Assembly: GCA_045538075.1 (NCBI GenBank)
Contig: JAZSQT010000068.1
Span: 1-10,197 of the forward strand
Reading direction: 5' to 3'
DNA: 10,197 bases
Source: JAZSQT01 sp045538075
Lineage (GTDB): Bacteria; Chrysiogenota; Deferribacteres; Deferribacterales; Mucispirillaceae
Each line of letters begins with the position of its first letter. Positions within the stretch are counted from its first letter, which is position 1. The translations under genes and the position numbers were made by a program. A model generated the notes under the pieces. That model worked only from the letters and a program-made list of their open reading frames with translations. It did no database searches and was not told where the DNA came from. This document shows, piece after piece, positions 1 to 6,082 of this stretch.

Positions 1-138
1 ATGGTAATGCCTGGTGATAATATAAGTTGTGAAGTGAACTTAATTCAACCTATAGCAATGGAGAAAGGTTTACGTTTTGCAATTCGTGAAGGTGGACGCA
101 CAGTTGGTGCTGGCGTTGTTACTGAAATAATTGAGTAA
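1..138 (+). CDS. tuf: Elongation factor Tu, C-terminal end (partial)
   Basis: The window opens inside this gene. The 45 visible codons end in TAA and encode the last beta-barrel domain of EF-Tu, with the highly conserved stretch MEKGLRFAIREGGRTVGAGV just before the C-terminus. EF-Tu is the cytoplasmic GTPase that delivers aminoacyl-tRNA to the ribosomal A site. The GTPase domain and the start lie upstream of the window. The gene sits 16 bp before rpsJ on the same strand, the common str/S10 junction order, so cotranscription is likely. Identity is secure from the conserved tail. Whether this is the only tuf copy cannot be told from here. Confidence 0.97.
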   Translation: MVMPGDNISCEVNLIQPIAMEKGLRFAIREGGRTVGAGVVTEIIE

Positions 139-154
139 TAATAGGATTGTATTA

Positions 155-463
155 ATGGAAAATACAAAAATCAGAATTAAATTAAAGGCGTTTGAACATA
201 GAATTCTTGATAAAGCCGTAAAAGATATTGTTAATACGGCAAAAAGAACTGGAGCAAGAGTAGTTGGTCCAATTCCATTACCTACAAGAATAGAAAAATT
301 TTGTGTTACTCGTTCGCCTCACGTTGATAAAAATTCTCGTGAACAATTTGAGATTAGGACACACAAACGTCTTATTGATATTTTTGAACATAATCCACGC
401 ACTATAGATGCTCTTATGAAATTAGAGTTATCTGCTGGCGTAGATGTAGAAATTAAATTATAA
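155..463 (+). CDS. rpsJ: Small-subunit ribosomal protein uS10
   Basis: This encodes a 102-residue protein, the usual bacterial S10 length. S10 is a component of the 30S head and also, as NusE, part of the transcription antitermination complex. Diagnostic stretches are IRIKLKAFEHRILD near the N-terminus, TGARVVGPIPLPTR in the middle, and SREQFEIRTHKRLIDI followed by the ELSAGVDVEIKL end. The ATG at 155 is chosen over an in-frame TTG at 131 that would overlap tuf. The ATG has an AGGA element at 143-146 with 8 nt spacing, and it restores the family's normal N-terminus. It lies 16 bp after tuf and 17 bp before rplC, so it is part of one operon. Confidence 0.98.
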   Translation: MENTKIRIKLKAFEHRILDKAVKDIVNTAKRTGARVVGPIPLPTRIEKFCVTRSPHVDKNSREQFEIRTHKRLIDIFEHNPRTIDALMKLELSAGVDVEIKL

Positions 464-480
464 AAAGGACGTATATAAAA

Positions 481-1119
481 ATGGTAAAGGGAATTATCGG
501 TAAAAAAATCGGAATGACACAAATTTTTACGGAAAACGGTACGGTTGTTCCGGTTACAGTCGTGCAGGCTGGTCCTTGTGTAGTTACACAGAAAAAGACC
601 GTTGAATCTGATGGATACAATGCTATTCAAATCGGGTTCGAAAAAATTCTCTCTGAAAAGAAAGTAAACAAACCACAAGCTGGACACTTTAAAAAAGCAG
701 GTGTTGAACCAATGAAGTATCTTCGTGAAGTTAGAGTTGAAGCTATTGACGATTATACTGTTGGTCAAGAACTTAAAGCAGAGCTTTTTGCCGAAGGTGA
801 TTTAGTTGATATTCAAGGTATCTCAATCGGTAAAGGTTTTCAAGGTGCTATGAAAAGATGGAACTTTGGTGGTGGCCCAGCTGGTCATGGTTCAGGCTTT
901 CACAGAAGACCGGGTTCTATTGGTATGAAAGAGTGGCCAGGTGAAGTTAATAAAGGTAAAAAAATGCCAGGTCATTTAGGGGTTGAAAAAATAACTACTC
1001 AACGTCTTAAAGTTGTTAAAGTTATGCCAGAAACTAATCTTCTCCTTATTAAAGGAGCAGTTCCCGGACATAAAAACGGTATCCTTTATATTAAAGCTAC
1101 TGCAAAACCTAAAAGATAA
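481..1119 (+). CDS. rplC: Large-subunit ribosomal protein uL3
   Basis: This 212-residue protein has the normal length for L3, an early-assembly 50S protein that binds 23S rRNA near the peptidyl transferase centre. The N-terminus GIIGKKIGMTQIF is typical. The long rRNA-contacting loop carries GKGFQGAMKRWNFGGGPAGH and then HRRPGSIG and KKMPGHLG, followed by the C-terminal LLLIKGAVPG motif. An AGGA at 466-469 precedes the ATG. It follows rpsJ closely, as in nearly all bacteria. What is odd is downstream: rplD, rplW and rplB are absent and an intrinsic terminator begins 22 bp after the stop codon. Confidence 0.98.
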   Translation: MVKGIIGKKIGMTQIFTENGTVVPVTVVQAGPCVVTQKKTVESDGYNAIQIGFEKILSEKKVNKPQAGHFKKAGVEPMKYLREVRVEAIDDYTVGQELKAELFAEGDLVDIQGISIGKGFQGAMKRWNFGGGPAGHGSGFHRRPGSIGMKEWPGEVNKGKKMPGHLGVEKITTQRLKVVKVMPETNLLLIKGAVPGHKNGILYIKATAKPKR

Positions 1120-1141
1120 TTTTAGAGAGATTATATTTTAT

Positions 1142-1175
1142 AAAACCTGCTTAAAACTTTAAGCAGGTTTTTTTT
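1142..1175 (+). terminator. Rho-independent terminator after rplC
   Basis: A perfect 14-nt inverted repeat (1142-1155 with 1158-1171, core CCTGCTTAAA / TTTAAGCAGG) is followed by an unbroken run of eight T at 1168-1175. In RNA the practical hairpin is about 12 bp with a 6-nt loop. It starts 22 bp after the rplC stop, so it should end the tuf-rpsJ-rplC transcript. The A-rich left flank means weak activity in the opposite direction is also possible. Confidence 0.92.
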
Positions 1176-1206
1176 GTAAATAATTTTAATATTTACGTTA
1201 AACTAT

Positions 1207-1255
1207 AAAATTTTGTATTATATGTGGATTACCACGACGAAGTAATCCAGTAAAA
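1207..1255 (+). repeat. Minimal (internally deleted) REP-like element
   Basis: TGGATTAC at 1225-1232 pairs perfectly with GTAATCCA at 1242-1249 around a 9-nt loop. The sequence matches the left outer end (TGGATT.CCACGACG) joined directly to the right outer end (CGACGAAGTAATCCAGTAAAAA) of the full element at 1581-1705. It even keeps the AT-rich lead-in resembling AAATTTTTTCTATAAATATA. It therefore reads as a copy that lost its central part. Confidence 0.75.
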
Positions 1256-1308
1256 AGAGTTTTAAAATCACCTAATTATAAAACTTTCTTTTATTTAACT
1301 TTAAAATG

Positions 1309-1481
1309 ATAAATAATTTTAAATTTTTAAATAGAATTGAAAGGATAACAATATACATAAAGAATACAATTTTTGAACTCAGATAGTAATGACATATATT
1401 TATTCAATGTTTTTTGGGAGCTTTGGGTGAAACCCCGAGCGTAAGCGAGTTTGCGACCTTATTGAATAAATATATGGAATG
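1309..1481 (+). repeat. ~170-bp dispersed repeat with structured core, copy 1
   Basis: This stretch recurs at 10027-10197. From 1336 onward the two copies differ at four positions and one 1-nt indel over about 145 bp; the first ~25 bp are looser. The core is bounded by a perfect 15-bp inverted repeat, CATATATTTATTCAA at 1393-1407 and TTGAATAAATATATG at 1462-1476. Between the arms lie a GGGT-GAA-ACCC hairpin (1425-1435) and then CGAGC-GTAA-GCGAG (1436-1449), which can form a GNRA-type tetraloop on a helix with tandem G-A pairs. No protein is evident. A small structured RNA or a MITE-like element is possible. Confidence 0.85.
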
Positions 1482-1496
1482 CTCCTACTTCTGGAG

Positions 1497-1538
1497 AAAA
1501 AATTGTGTTCTTTAGGAAAGTTTATCTTAAAACAATCT
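1497..1538 (+). repeat. 42-bp direct repeat, copy 1
   Basis: This matches 1740-1781 at 37 of 42 positions, with the shared core AATTGTGTTYTTTAGGAAAG. It begins just after the ~170-bp repeat and the two copies flank the full REP-like element, so it may be the edge of a larger composite unit. Confidence 0.7.
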
Positions 1539-1580
1539 TTACACTAAAATGAGTTAATTAATATCATAAATATTATCACT

Positions 1581-1705
1581 AAATTTTTTCTATAAATATA
1601 TGGATTGCCACGACGATTAAAATCGTCTCGCAATGACTTGTAAAAGGTCAAAGACGTAAAAACGGTCATTACGAGGAGTAAAGCGACGAAGTAATCCAGT
1701 AAAAA
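1581..1705 (+). repeat. Full REP-like element with two hairpins, copy 1
   Basis: Hairpin 1 (1604-1634) pairs ATTGC with GCAAT at its base and GACGATT with AATCGTC at its tip. Hairpin 2 (1668-1695) pairs ATTAC with GTAAT and contains GAGGAGTAAAGCGACGAA. The two halves are themselves imperfect inverted copies: TGGATTGCCACGACG at the left end against CGACGAAGTAATCCA at the right. A second full copy lies inverted at 9856-9981 and a shortened one at 1207-1255. The GTCATTRCGAGGAG...GCGACGAAGYAATCC type of sequence is known as an abundant intergenic repeat in many unrelated bacteria. I see no transposase gene for it here. Confidence 0.88.
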
Positions 1706-1739
1706 CGGTTAGAAAAATAATATTAATTGTATATTTTCA

Positions 1740-1781
1740 AAAAAATTGTGTTTTTTAGGAAAGTTAAAATTAAAATAATCT
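1740..1781 (+). repeat. 42-bp direct repeat, copy 2
   Basis: This is the second copy of the element at 1497-1538, with five mismatches. It lies between the REP-like element and the 3' end of the minus-strand operon. Confidence 0.7.
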
Positions 1782-1811
1782 CGTTAGTGATGATAAACTG
1801 TATTTATTTTA

Positions 1812-2108
1812 TTAATCTTTATTATCACTACTAATATATTCTTCTATTTCATCTAATTTTGGTATAACTAATGCAAACCACGTTAAACTAATAATACCAC
1901 TACCTATACCCCACATAAAAGCATCTATTAACCCTTGCCCTAAGAATGATACAAACCCACACCAAAAACCTTGACAAAAAGGACACTTTAATAACGTGCT
2001 TAATATTGGATAATCTTTTATATATTCTCTTAATGGTTGAGCCAATCTATAATCAAAAATTAAAAATCTTATCCCTTGAGCAAATAAAAGTAATTTTAGT
2101 TCCAACAT
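1812..2108 (-). CDS. Small DUF1360-like membrane protein
   Basis: This encodes a 98-residue protein. An N-terminal hydrophobic helix (about residues 3-18) is followed by an amphipathic stretch ending in LREYI, then KCPFCQGFWCGF at 41-52, and a second hydrophobic region at about 51-83. The charged tail should be cytoplasmic. The layout of a helix, a C-x-x-C-x-x-x-W motif at the membrane edge and a further helix resembles the DUF1360 family, whose function is unknown. The ATG at 2108 follows the stop of the 58-residue gene by one base (TAAAATG), and its AGGAAA ribosome site lies inside that gene, so translation is probably coupled. It is the last gene of the mnmG unit. The family call is from memory of the motif and is moderate. 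Confidence 0.72.
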   Translation of the reverse strand: MLELKLLLFAQGIRFLIFDYRLAQPLREYIKDYPILSTLLKCPFCQGFWCGFVSFLGQGLIDAFMWGIGSGIISLTWFALVIPKLDEIEEYISSDNKD

Positions 2109-2109
2109 T

Positions 2110-2286
2110 TTATTTGTTTTCCTTTTTTTCTATAAAATCTTCAAAAGATTTTTTTAAATCTTCAAACTGTTTCTTGCTTAATGTAACACTTTTACCAAAA
2201 TCATCTTTTATAATAATATTATCATTTTTTCTATCGTAATACATTTCTGGGCAACATTCTCTACGGCAGTAATAAATTTTTTCCAT
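2110..2286 (-). CDS. 58-residue cysteine-rich hypothetical protein
   Basis: This short gene encodes a protein beginning MEKIYYCRRECCPEMYYD, with Cys at 7, 11 and 12. A beta-rich middle (NIIIKDDFGKSVTLSK) follows, and then a highly charged helical tail ending KKENK. A GAGG ribosome site at 2296-2299 lies 9 nt before the ATG and overlaps the mltD stop, and the gene starts 12 bp after that stop. Its own stop is one base from the next start. Clean ribosome sites at both ends and the tight packing support a real gene. I do not recognise a characterised family. The Cys cluster suggests metal binding or a redox role, and the pairing with a CPFC membrane protein suggests that the two act together; both are inference. 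Confidence 0.75.
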   Translation of the reverse strand: MEKIYYCRRECCPEMYYDRKNDNIIIKDDFGKSVTLSKKQFEDLKKSFEDFIEKKENK

Positions 2287-2298
2287 TATAAACTACCT

Positions 2299-3912
2299 CT
2301 ACCTAATTTTTAATACTTTACCAGGTCTTATTATATCGTTACTTGTAAGATTATTCTTTTCACTAATATTTTTTACAGAAGTATTAAATTTTCTTGCAAT
2401 ACTCCATAATGAATCGCCTCTTTTTACTTTATATTTTCCATTTACTAATTGGGATTTTTTCTTTTTTACTGCAACTTTTTTATACACCCTTTTTGAAGTT
2501 GATGCACCTTCTGACACTACCAATTGTTGACCTGGATAAATTCTACTTGCTCTAATATTTGGATTTAACTTCTGCAAATCTTTCATTCTCATATCGTGTT
2601 TATGAGCTATAGCAATAAATGTATCTCCTCTTCTAACTTTGTAATACACTGGTGCTAAATTTGATAACATTTGACTAAATTCTTTATCTACTTCAGCTAA
2701 TGTAATATTTTTTATAGGTATAAATATTGGACGAGGAGCAAATACTGTTTCGTATTTTAACCCATTAGTTTTTTGTATTTCACTTAACGAAACATTATAT
2801 TTTTTTGCAATATTTGCCAATTTTTCACCTTGTTTAGCATTGTAAATATTATACATTAACCTTTCTTCTTTACTTGCCTTTGCAATAATGCTTTCTGCCT
2901 CTTTGCCTTTTCCGTATGGAACTCTAATTTCGTATTCTTTAGGTGGAGTAATGCCAACCTTTAGTGCTGGGTTTAACTCCATCAACTCTTTATAATCAAC
3001 GTTTAATTTTTTTGCCAACCAAAACATATTAACTTGGCTTGGTGCTTTGATTTTTGCAAAAAGTAGAGGCACTGCATTAGGTGGTGTAAAATTATATTTT
3101 AAATAGTTTTTATATATAATCAATTGGGCTAAAAATTTTGGAACGTAATCTCTCGTTTCTAATTTTAAAGTGTATCTATTGTTTGATATTTTAAAGAAAT
3201 CTTTAGTTTTATGTTTTTTTGTTGCTCTTGCAACTTTACCTGGCCCAGCATTATATGCAGCAAGGGCAAGATACCAATCTCCAAATCTGTTATATAAATC
3301 TTTTAAAAATTTTGCTGCTGCAACAGTTGCTTTTTCAAAATCTCTTCTTTCATCAACCCAAAAATCTTGCTCCATACCGTATATTTTGCCGGTGCTTCTA
3401 ATAAACTGCCACATACCAACTGCTCCAGCATGACTAACTGCATGAGTATTAAAACCACTTTCCGTAAAAGCAAGAACTACTAAATCTGTAGGTAAACCTT
3501 CTTTTATAAATATATCTTGAACAATATTCATATATTTATTTGAACGGTCAAGCCAACTTTGAGTAATTTTTGGAACTCTTACTGTAAAATAATTTATATA
3601 AGCAGAAACCCTTTTAGTCATAGCCATAGGAACATTAAATTCTTTAAATTCCTCATAGTATGGACTGTTTTCGTCTTTTATATTGATATAAGAAGCATAA
3701 ATTTCTATTTCTGGTTCTGGAATAACATTTTCATCAATTATACTTTCATAATTTCTATAACTATAATCTTCTTTTATATTGTTTATTATATCCTCACCGT
3801 CAAATTCTGTCTTGTTAGTCGTATTATTACTTACAGAAACACTCTTGCTACTACAGCCTACAATAACAAAACTAATGATAAATATTAAACTAACTACTTT
3901 AAAAAAATTCAT
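2299..3912 (-). CDS. mltD: MltD-like lytic transglycosylase lipoprotein with three LysM repeats
   Basis: This 537-residue protein has a lipoprotein signal peptide ending VIVGC (lipidated Cys20). The SLT/MltD-type catalytic domain runs from about 128 to 265, with the catalytic Glu at 151 in FTESGF, GAVGMWQF at 163-170 and ALAAYNAGPG at 216-224. A linker with NPALK..ITPP typical of MltD follows. Three LysM peptidoglycan-binding repeats come next: a degenerate one at 354-400 and clear ones at 423-466 (YKVRRGDTF) and 493-536 (YKVKRGDSLWSIA). The enzyme cleaves the MurNAc-GlcNAc bond to give 1,6-anhydro ends and should act in the periplasm from a membrane anchor. TTAGGAG precedes the ATG. It lies 30 bp after the putative LpoA-like lipoprotein gene, which suggests joint work on cell-wall growth. 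Confidence 0.93.
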   Translation of the reverse strand: MNFFKVVSLIFIISFVIVGCSSKSVSVSNNTTNKTEFDGEDIINNIKEDYSYRNYESIIDENVIPEPEIEIYASYINIKDENSPYYEEFKEFNVPMAMTKRVSAYINYFTVRVPKITQSWLDRSNKYMNIVQDIFIKEGLPTDLVVLAFTESGFNTHAVSHAGAVGMWQFIRSTGKIYGMEQDFWVDERRDFEKATVAAAKFLKDLYNRFGDWYLALAAYNAGPGKVARATKKHKTKDFFKISNNRYTLKLETRDYVPKFLAQLIIYKNYLKYNFTPPNAVPLLFAKIKAPSQVNMFWLAKKLNVDYKELMELNPALKVGITPPKEYEIRVPYGKGKEAESIIAKASKEERLMYNIYNAKQGEKLANIAKKYNVSLSEIQKTNGLKYETVFAPRPIFIPIKNITLAEVDKEFSQMLSNLAPVYYKVRRGDTFIAIAHKHDMRMKDLQKLNPNIRASRIYPGQQLVVSEGASTSKRVYKKVAVKKKKSQLVNGKYKVKRGDSLWSIARKFNTSVKNISEKNNLTSNDIIRPGKVLKIR

Positions 3913-3942
3913 TATCGCTCCTAAATATCACATAAAATCATA

Positions 3943-5553
3943 TTAATTTGTATCTATATTTATAATTTCATCACCTATACCGTAAGGCTCTTCATCATAA
4001 ATATCAACTAAATCGTATTGTTTTTGCATCGCTTTTAATCTGTTATCAATTTCGTATAACAACACGGTGCGATACGCTTTATTGTCAACAAAACCCTCTT
4101 TGGAACTAATAAATTCTTGCCCCATTTGTGGTTGAAGTTGTGTCAAAAGATATACTATAATATCGTATCCAATAACATTTTTATACGCCATATCTTTTCC
4201 AAAATATACTTTGAACGGTGCTTCAACTTCAATGTATTTCGTATCGTTAATTAAACCCATAGGCGTAGCTATTGATATATTTTTAAAATATTGTCCGTAA
4301 TCTCCAGTAAGCAATGACGGAGTTAAACTTGACAACATCAATAATATCTCTTGTTCTTTACTCTCTTGCAAAAACCGTGCCACTGCAATAAAGTCAATTA
4401 TTTCTTCTTCATCTCCCATGCCAATAATTAATGCAGGATTATATTTTTCTACCTTTTCACCGTCAATAGTTTCTATATTTTTATGTTTGCTTAACTCTTG
4501 TCTTAATTGTTGTTGAAATATATTCTTATTATAGTTTAATAAGGTAACTTTTGTTTTTTCTTTTTTAAATTTTTCTGATAAAGATTTTGCATAGGGCATT
4601 TTATCGTTTGATGCACATATAATTATAGTTTTATGCTTATCTACATTAGGCATTCTTCTAACAGTATTATTAAAATTTTCCCAGTCTATATCTAATGAAA
4701 TTAAATTACTTCCGACTGCTACAATTGATTTATCTCCATATACAGCAATAGTATTTTTTCTTTCACTTTCACTTGTTATAGAATTTATCGTAAACATTGA
4801 TTTCAAGTTATTTATACCAAAAATCATTCCTTGAACTAAATCACTCATTACATCACTACCGATTATATCAATTTCTGCCGTATCTGTATAACTTTCTTCA
4901 ATTTCGTGGCTACTTTCTCCACCTATTGCCTTTATATATTCGTCATAAGTCATACTGTTTTCGTTACTATCACTTTTATCTTTAAATTCTGGCAACTTAA
5001 CGTCTTGAGTAAATAATATTTCTTTTTCTGGTTCTTGGAACCTTTCTTTAATACAAACAAAGGGATTATCACCATCAACTAAAGGTCTGCCAATACTTAT
5101 ACAATATACTGTTAATGCCCTCGTATATAATGGAGTTTTTTCCATATTTTCTATTTCATTCTTCAAATCTTTAGCTTCTTTATTCTTGTTTTCTGTTAAT
5201 AAAGATTCCATTTTCCAAATTTTACCAAATATTTTCATCTCTTCATCAAGAGATGGACTTTTATAACTTTTTTCAATTAATGCTCTACCAAAATTTTTAT
5301 CACCGTGCCGTAAATAATTTATACCTAATATCAATGTTGATGGATCTGAAATCTTTGGGTCAATTGATGCCATATAACTACGTAACTTCATAATATCATT
5401 ATTATCTAATCTTTTTGATGCGTAGTATTCTGGATAAAAACTTTTTTTATCTCCAGTTTTTAACCCAGCACAACCTGAAAATAAAATTACACTAACGACT
5501 AATAATACAATATGAACGTGTAAATGGTTCATCAATCCGTATCGTTTCAACAT
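3943..5553 (-). CDS. Predicted lipoprotein with periplasmic-binding-protein-like domain (LpoA/LppC-like?)
   Basis: This 536-residue protein has a long n-region (MLKRYGLMNHLHVH), a hydrophobic stretch and the lipobox LFSGC, giving lipidated Cys28. Residues 45-155 look like helical TPR-type repeats. An acidic, low-complexity linker follows at about 175-225. From about 226 to 505 the alternation of strands and helices (IGSDVMSDLVQGM, KTIIICAS, PALIIGMGD, ILLMLSS, AYRTVLLYEIDN) resembles a type I periplasmic binding fold. A TPR region plus a binding fold is the architecture of LpoA, the outer-membrane activator of PBP1A, and the neighbouring mltD fits, but the similarity is structural guesswork. 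The ATG at 5553 is chosen because AAGGAG lies 7 nt upstream; the in-frame ATG at 5532 has no ribosome site. The start overlaps the end of rsmG by 62 nt. Confidence 0.85.
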   Translation of the reverse strand: MLKRYGLMNHLHVHIVLLVVSVILFSGCAGLKTGDKKSFYPEYYASKRLDNNDIMKLRSYMASIDPKISDPSTLILGINYLRHGDKNFGRALIEKSYKSPSLDEEMKIFGKIWKMESLLTENKNKEAKDLKNEIENMEKTPLYTRALTVYCISIGRPLVDGDNPFVCIKERFQEPEKEILFTQDVKLPEFKDKSDSNENSMTYDEYIKAIGGESSHEIEESYTDTAEIDIIGSDVMSDLVQGMIFGINNLKSMFTINSITSESERKNTIAVYGDKSIVAVGSNLISLDIDWENFNNTVRRMPNVDKHKTIIICASNDKMPYAKSLSEKFKKEKTKVTLLNYNKNIFQQQLRQELSKHKNIETIDGEKVEKYNPALIIGMGDEEEIIDFIAVARFLQESKEQEILLMLSSLTPSLLTGDYGQYFKNISIATPMGLINDTKYIEVEAPFKVYFGKDMAYKNVIGYDIIVYLLTQLQPQMGQEFISSKEGFVDNKAYRTVLLYEIDNRLKAMQKQYDLVDIYDEEPYGIGDEIINIDTN

Positions 5554-6082
5554 TCATTTGCTCCTTGTTTATTATTTTTTTAGCATCATTTAATTCATCA
5601 AACAATTTTTCGCCTTTATACATTATCCATTTACTTCCTACATTAGTTAAATGAATAGTGTTTTTCATCAATTCCTTTATGCTACTTACTCCACGTGCAG
5701 TAACAATATTATACTTTACCGTCTTTATATTTTCGGCTCTATCATTAATAACCTTTATATTATTTAACATCAATTTTTCTATTGCATTATTTAAAAAATC
5801 ACATTTTTTGCCAATACTTTCAACTAACGTAACATTTATTTCTGGATAGAATATACTTATTACTACGCCTGGAAAACCTCCACCAGAACCTATATCAACT
5901 AATGCACCAAAAGGTTTTTCATATTTTTTAAAGTAGTATATACTATCTAAGTAATGCTTTATATAAAATTCTTCTCTATCTTTAATAGCCGTCAAGTTTA
6001 TACGACTTTCAAGGTGTAAATTATAAAATAATTCTAATTTTTCTTCTTCTTCCTTATTTATATCAATATATTTTCTTATCAT
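5492..6082 (-). CDS. rsmG: 16S rRNA (guanine527-N7)-methyltransferase RsmG (GidB)
   Basis: This 196-residue protein is slightly short of the usual ~205-215. It has the family motifs RINLTAIKD (27-35), KHYLDS (42-47), the S-adenosylmethionine-binding loop DIGSGGGFPG (63-72), LVESIGKKCDFL (86-97) and TARGV (128-132). It methylates N7 of G527 in the 530 loop of 16S rRNA in the cytoplasm; loss is known to give low-level streptomycin resistance in other bacteria. The start ATG overlaps the mnmG stop by four bases (ATGA), the classic coupled mnmG-rsmG pair. The C-terminus EPFTRSYCIISR is normal for the family, so the 62-nt overlap with the next gene is not explained by a read-through tail. Confidence 0.97.
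   Translation of the reverse strand: MIRKYIDINKEEEEKLELFYNLHLESRINLTAIKDREEFYIKHYLDSIYYFKKYEKPFGALVDIGSGGGFPGVVISIFYPEINVTLVESIGKKCDFLNNAIEKLMLNNIKVINDRAENIKTVKYNIVTARGVSSIKELMKNTIHLTNVGSKWIMYKGEKLFDELNDAKKIINKEQMNVETIRIDEPFTRSYCIISR

Larger units (their letters stand above)
1176..1811. other. Repeat-rich intergenic region between convergent operons
   Basis: About 640 bp separate the rplC terminator from the end of the minus-strand mnmG operon. I see no credible coding region on either strand. Most of the stretch is dispersed-repeat DNA, listed separately: a minimal REP-like hairpin, a ~170-bp repeat, a 42-bp direct repeat pair and a full REP-like element. The rest is plain AT-rich sequence. 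No clear poly-T-tailed terminator for the minus-strand operon is visible. The REP-like hairpins lie where that transcript must end and might serve the purpose, but this is inference. Confidence 0.8.

Noticed and set aside
319..768. Minus-strand frame of about 149 codons opposite rpsJ and rplC
   Set aside because: It lies antisense to two certain ribosomal protein genes and shows no recognisable domain.
1136..1171. The rplC terminator as the shared bidirectional terminator of the convergent mnmG operon
   Set aside because: It lies over 600 bp beyond the last minus-strand gene, with several hairpin elements in between, so it is unlikely to be the main terminator for that operon.
1393..1476. 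A recently inserted MITE with 15-bp terminal inverted repeats
   Set aside because: The sequence on both sides of the inverted repeat is shared by the second copy, so the arms are internal to a larger repeat and no target-site duplication can be shown.
1581..1705. CRISPR array made of the repeated hairpins
   Set aside because: There are only scattered copies with no regular spacers, the units are inverted to each other, and no cas genes are present.
1946..2239. Plus-strand frame of about 97 codons opposite the two small terminal genes
   Set aside because: It is antisense to the minus-strand pair, whose ribosome sites, tight spacing and CxxC motifs are better evidence of coding.
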